Below are positions 6,448 to 7,503 of a DNA stretch of 7,503 nucleotides, one piece after another. Below the pieces are notes generated by a model. It searched no databases, had not been told where the DNA came from, and was given only the letters and a program-made list of their open reading frames with translations. The DNA lies in assembly GCA_021785155.1 (NCBI GenBank), contig JAJYGE010000427.1, positions 1-7,503 of the forward strand, written 5' to 3'. A program made the translations under genes and the position numbers. This stretch comes from Planctomycetota bacterium (GTDB taxonomy: Bacteria; Planctomycetota; Phycisphaerae; WQYP01). Within the stretch, counting starts at the first letter, position 1. Every line of letters begins with the position of its first letter.

Positions 6448-7186
6448 GCGACTCCGCCAAGTCCATCATGCGCATTAAAATCCGCTCACATGCTGGATCA
6501 ATTCTTCGGGCCTCGCGCAATACCGCCAACGCCGCCCAACCACCGGAAGTTTTGCCTTGCCGCGCCAGCCACCGCAGTGCCAGCGCCTCAAAAACCAGAA
6601 GCAATGTTTCGCGGGCCTGGGCGTGATGCGGATTACCCGGTCTGTATATTCCCGGCGGAGGAAGTATTGCCACAAGTTCTTCCGGGTTGGCGGGAGTAAT
6701 CAAACGTCCGGCATCGCTGGTCCATAGCACCGCAATACCAAGGGTTCCATGGTGATGCGCCGCGATTTGCCAGCTTCGCCGATGTTGAAATAGGCGCAGA
6801 GACTCAAATGGAACTTCTGTGGGCACGGCAATTGGGAAAGAATTCCGGGCGTGCAAAGATTCAATGGCCAGCCAAACGCCTCCACATCGCAGCAGGTCAT
6901 GGACCGCACGTTTCTGATCCATAGTTTGTCCGGGCGTAACAGCGATGATCCCGTCACAACAAAATTGCCGGATTTGCCTGGCCGCTTCCAACAGCGGTAG
7001 ATATATTCCAGCTAATAATGCGGCATCCCGTCTTAGAAACGCCTGACTCTCCGCAGCTTCCAGTTCTCTGCGCGCCGCAACATACCGCCCGGCCGCCAAC
7101 AATAATTGTCCGGATTCCGACAGTCGCTGTGCAAAATATGACGGCAACGGGGAAAGTTCGACATGATCGGTCATACCGGTGTTCAT
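6440..7186 (-). CDS. Unrecognised protein with TPR-like N-terminal helices
   Basis: From ATG 7186 the protein has 248 residues. ATG 7174 is an equally good start and TTG 7264 would add 26 Arg-rich residues; none has a clear ribosome site. I do not recognise the family. Residues 16-72 form amphipathic helices with TPR-like spacing (LLLAAGRYVAARRELEAAES, then ALLAGIYLPLLEAARQIR). Residues 75-180 look like a mixed globular domain with a Cys pair at 76-77, a polar QHRRSWQIAAHHHG stretch with three His in a row at 144-146, and a proline-rich ILPPPGIYRPG near 174-184. Residues 191-246 are again helical, containing LREARRIDPACERILMRMM, which resembles another TPR-like repeat. There is no signal peptide or membrane segment, so it is probably cytoplasmic. 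Base composition and protein-like character are similar to its neighbours. It converges on the DCC gene with an 8-base overlap. Confidence 0.7.
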   Translation of the reverse strand: MNTGMTDHVELSPLPSYFAQRLSESGQLLLAAGRYVAARRELEAAESQAFLRRDAALLAGIYLPLLEAARQIRQFCCDGIIAVTPGQTMDQKRAVHDLLRCGGVWLAIESLHARNSFPIAVPTEVPFESLRLFQHRRSWQIAAHHHGTLGIAVLWTSDAGRLITPANPEELVAILPPPGIYRPGNPHHAQARETLLLVFEALALRWLARQGKTSGGWAALAVLREARRIDPACERILMRMMDLAESLI

Positions 7187-7492
7187 ACGCCATTGATCAT
7201 GTTTGAAACCACTTCGTCTGTCAAAGCGCAATCCCCCGCTTCCGCGCCGGCGATGGACTGGCAAGGGATATATTCCGATGCGGCATCGTCAGAAAATCAA
7301 ATAGCGCGGCAGAGATGCAGCGCGAAAGGCCCCACATCAGAATGAATTCATGACAATATTCGGCCATAAAGGTGACGCGACCAAGCGACACCGGGCGGTA
7401 AAACGGCTATAACTTCAGCACCGGGAGGCGCTACGCCTGATGACGTAATGCCGAGAATAGTTCTGTGAATTTATATCAAAATAGGAAACCGC
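7187..7492. other. About 300 bases upstream of the minus-strand gene without a supported gene
   Basis: Open frames here (such as a plus frame from 7163 to 7345) have no protein-like pattern and overlap the start of the minus-strand gene. The stretch holds a small hairpin, AGGCG (7426-7430) and CGCCT (7434-7438) around three bases. Two near-identical CACCGGG(C/A)GG words lie about 30 bases apart, near 7390 and 7420. It presumably contains the promoter of the 7186 gene and possibly one for a rightward gene at 7493. Confidence 0.5.
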
Positions 7493-7503
7493 ATGGAAGT
7501 TGG
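7493..7503 (+). CDS. Possible start of a rightward gene, cut by window edge
   Basis: ATG at 7493 is preceded by AGGAA at 7483-7487 with 5 bases between them, a good ribosome site after an A/T-rich stretch. Only three full codons (Met-Glu-Val) are visible, so neither reality nor product can be judged from this window. Confidence 0.3.

Overview
The window looks like ordinary chromosome from a planctomycete-type bacterium, possibly a Phycisphaerae-like lineage. The main clue is the gene at 4189-5202. It encodes a membrane-anchored protein whose C-terminal half has the pseudopilin-like 'CANNL' start and the H...GQNVLFDDGSV signature that is greatly expanded in Planctomycetes, and it sits directly behind an ECF sigma factor. 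No tRNA, rRNA, CRISPR array, insertion sequence or phage gene was seen. The phylum assignment is inferred from gene content only.

Layout, left to right. Positions 2-577 (+) are the 3' part of a YebC/PmpR-family regulator gene that starts outside the window. A gene-free stretch of about 340 bases follows. Next come two + strand genes for polytopic membrane proteins, 918-2021 and 2267-3322. A clear intrinsic terminator and a perfect TATAAT box lie between them, so they are probably transcribed separately. Aligned by eye, they are diverged tandem paralogs with eight predicted membrane segments each and shared landmarks in the same order. Their function is not recognised. A GNAT acetyltransferase gene (3412-4036, +) follows; its reading frame is broken just before the acetyl-CoA binding loop by what looks like loss of one CG dinucleotide.

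The minus strand then carries a two-gene unit: an ECF sigma factor (5257-5841) followed by the membrane-anchored H-X9-DG-type protein (4189-5202), which occupies the place of an anti-sigma factor. This unit converges on the GNAT gene; the 152-base gap contains a 9-bp perfect hairpin. Divergent from the sigma gene is a small DCC-family (DUF393, YuxK-like) thiol-disulfide protein (6031-6447, +). Its 3' end overlaps by 8 bp the end of an unrecognised, partly TPR-like gene on the minus strand (6440-7186). The last 300 bases have no convincing gene, except a possible start codon at 7493 that runs off the window.

The most worthwhile points are the tandem membrane paralogs of unknown function, the sigma factor paired with a pseudopilin-like membrane partner that lacks a zinc anti-sigma motif, and the acetyltransferase frameshift. 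I did not find clear evidence for a wholly new multi-gene system.
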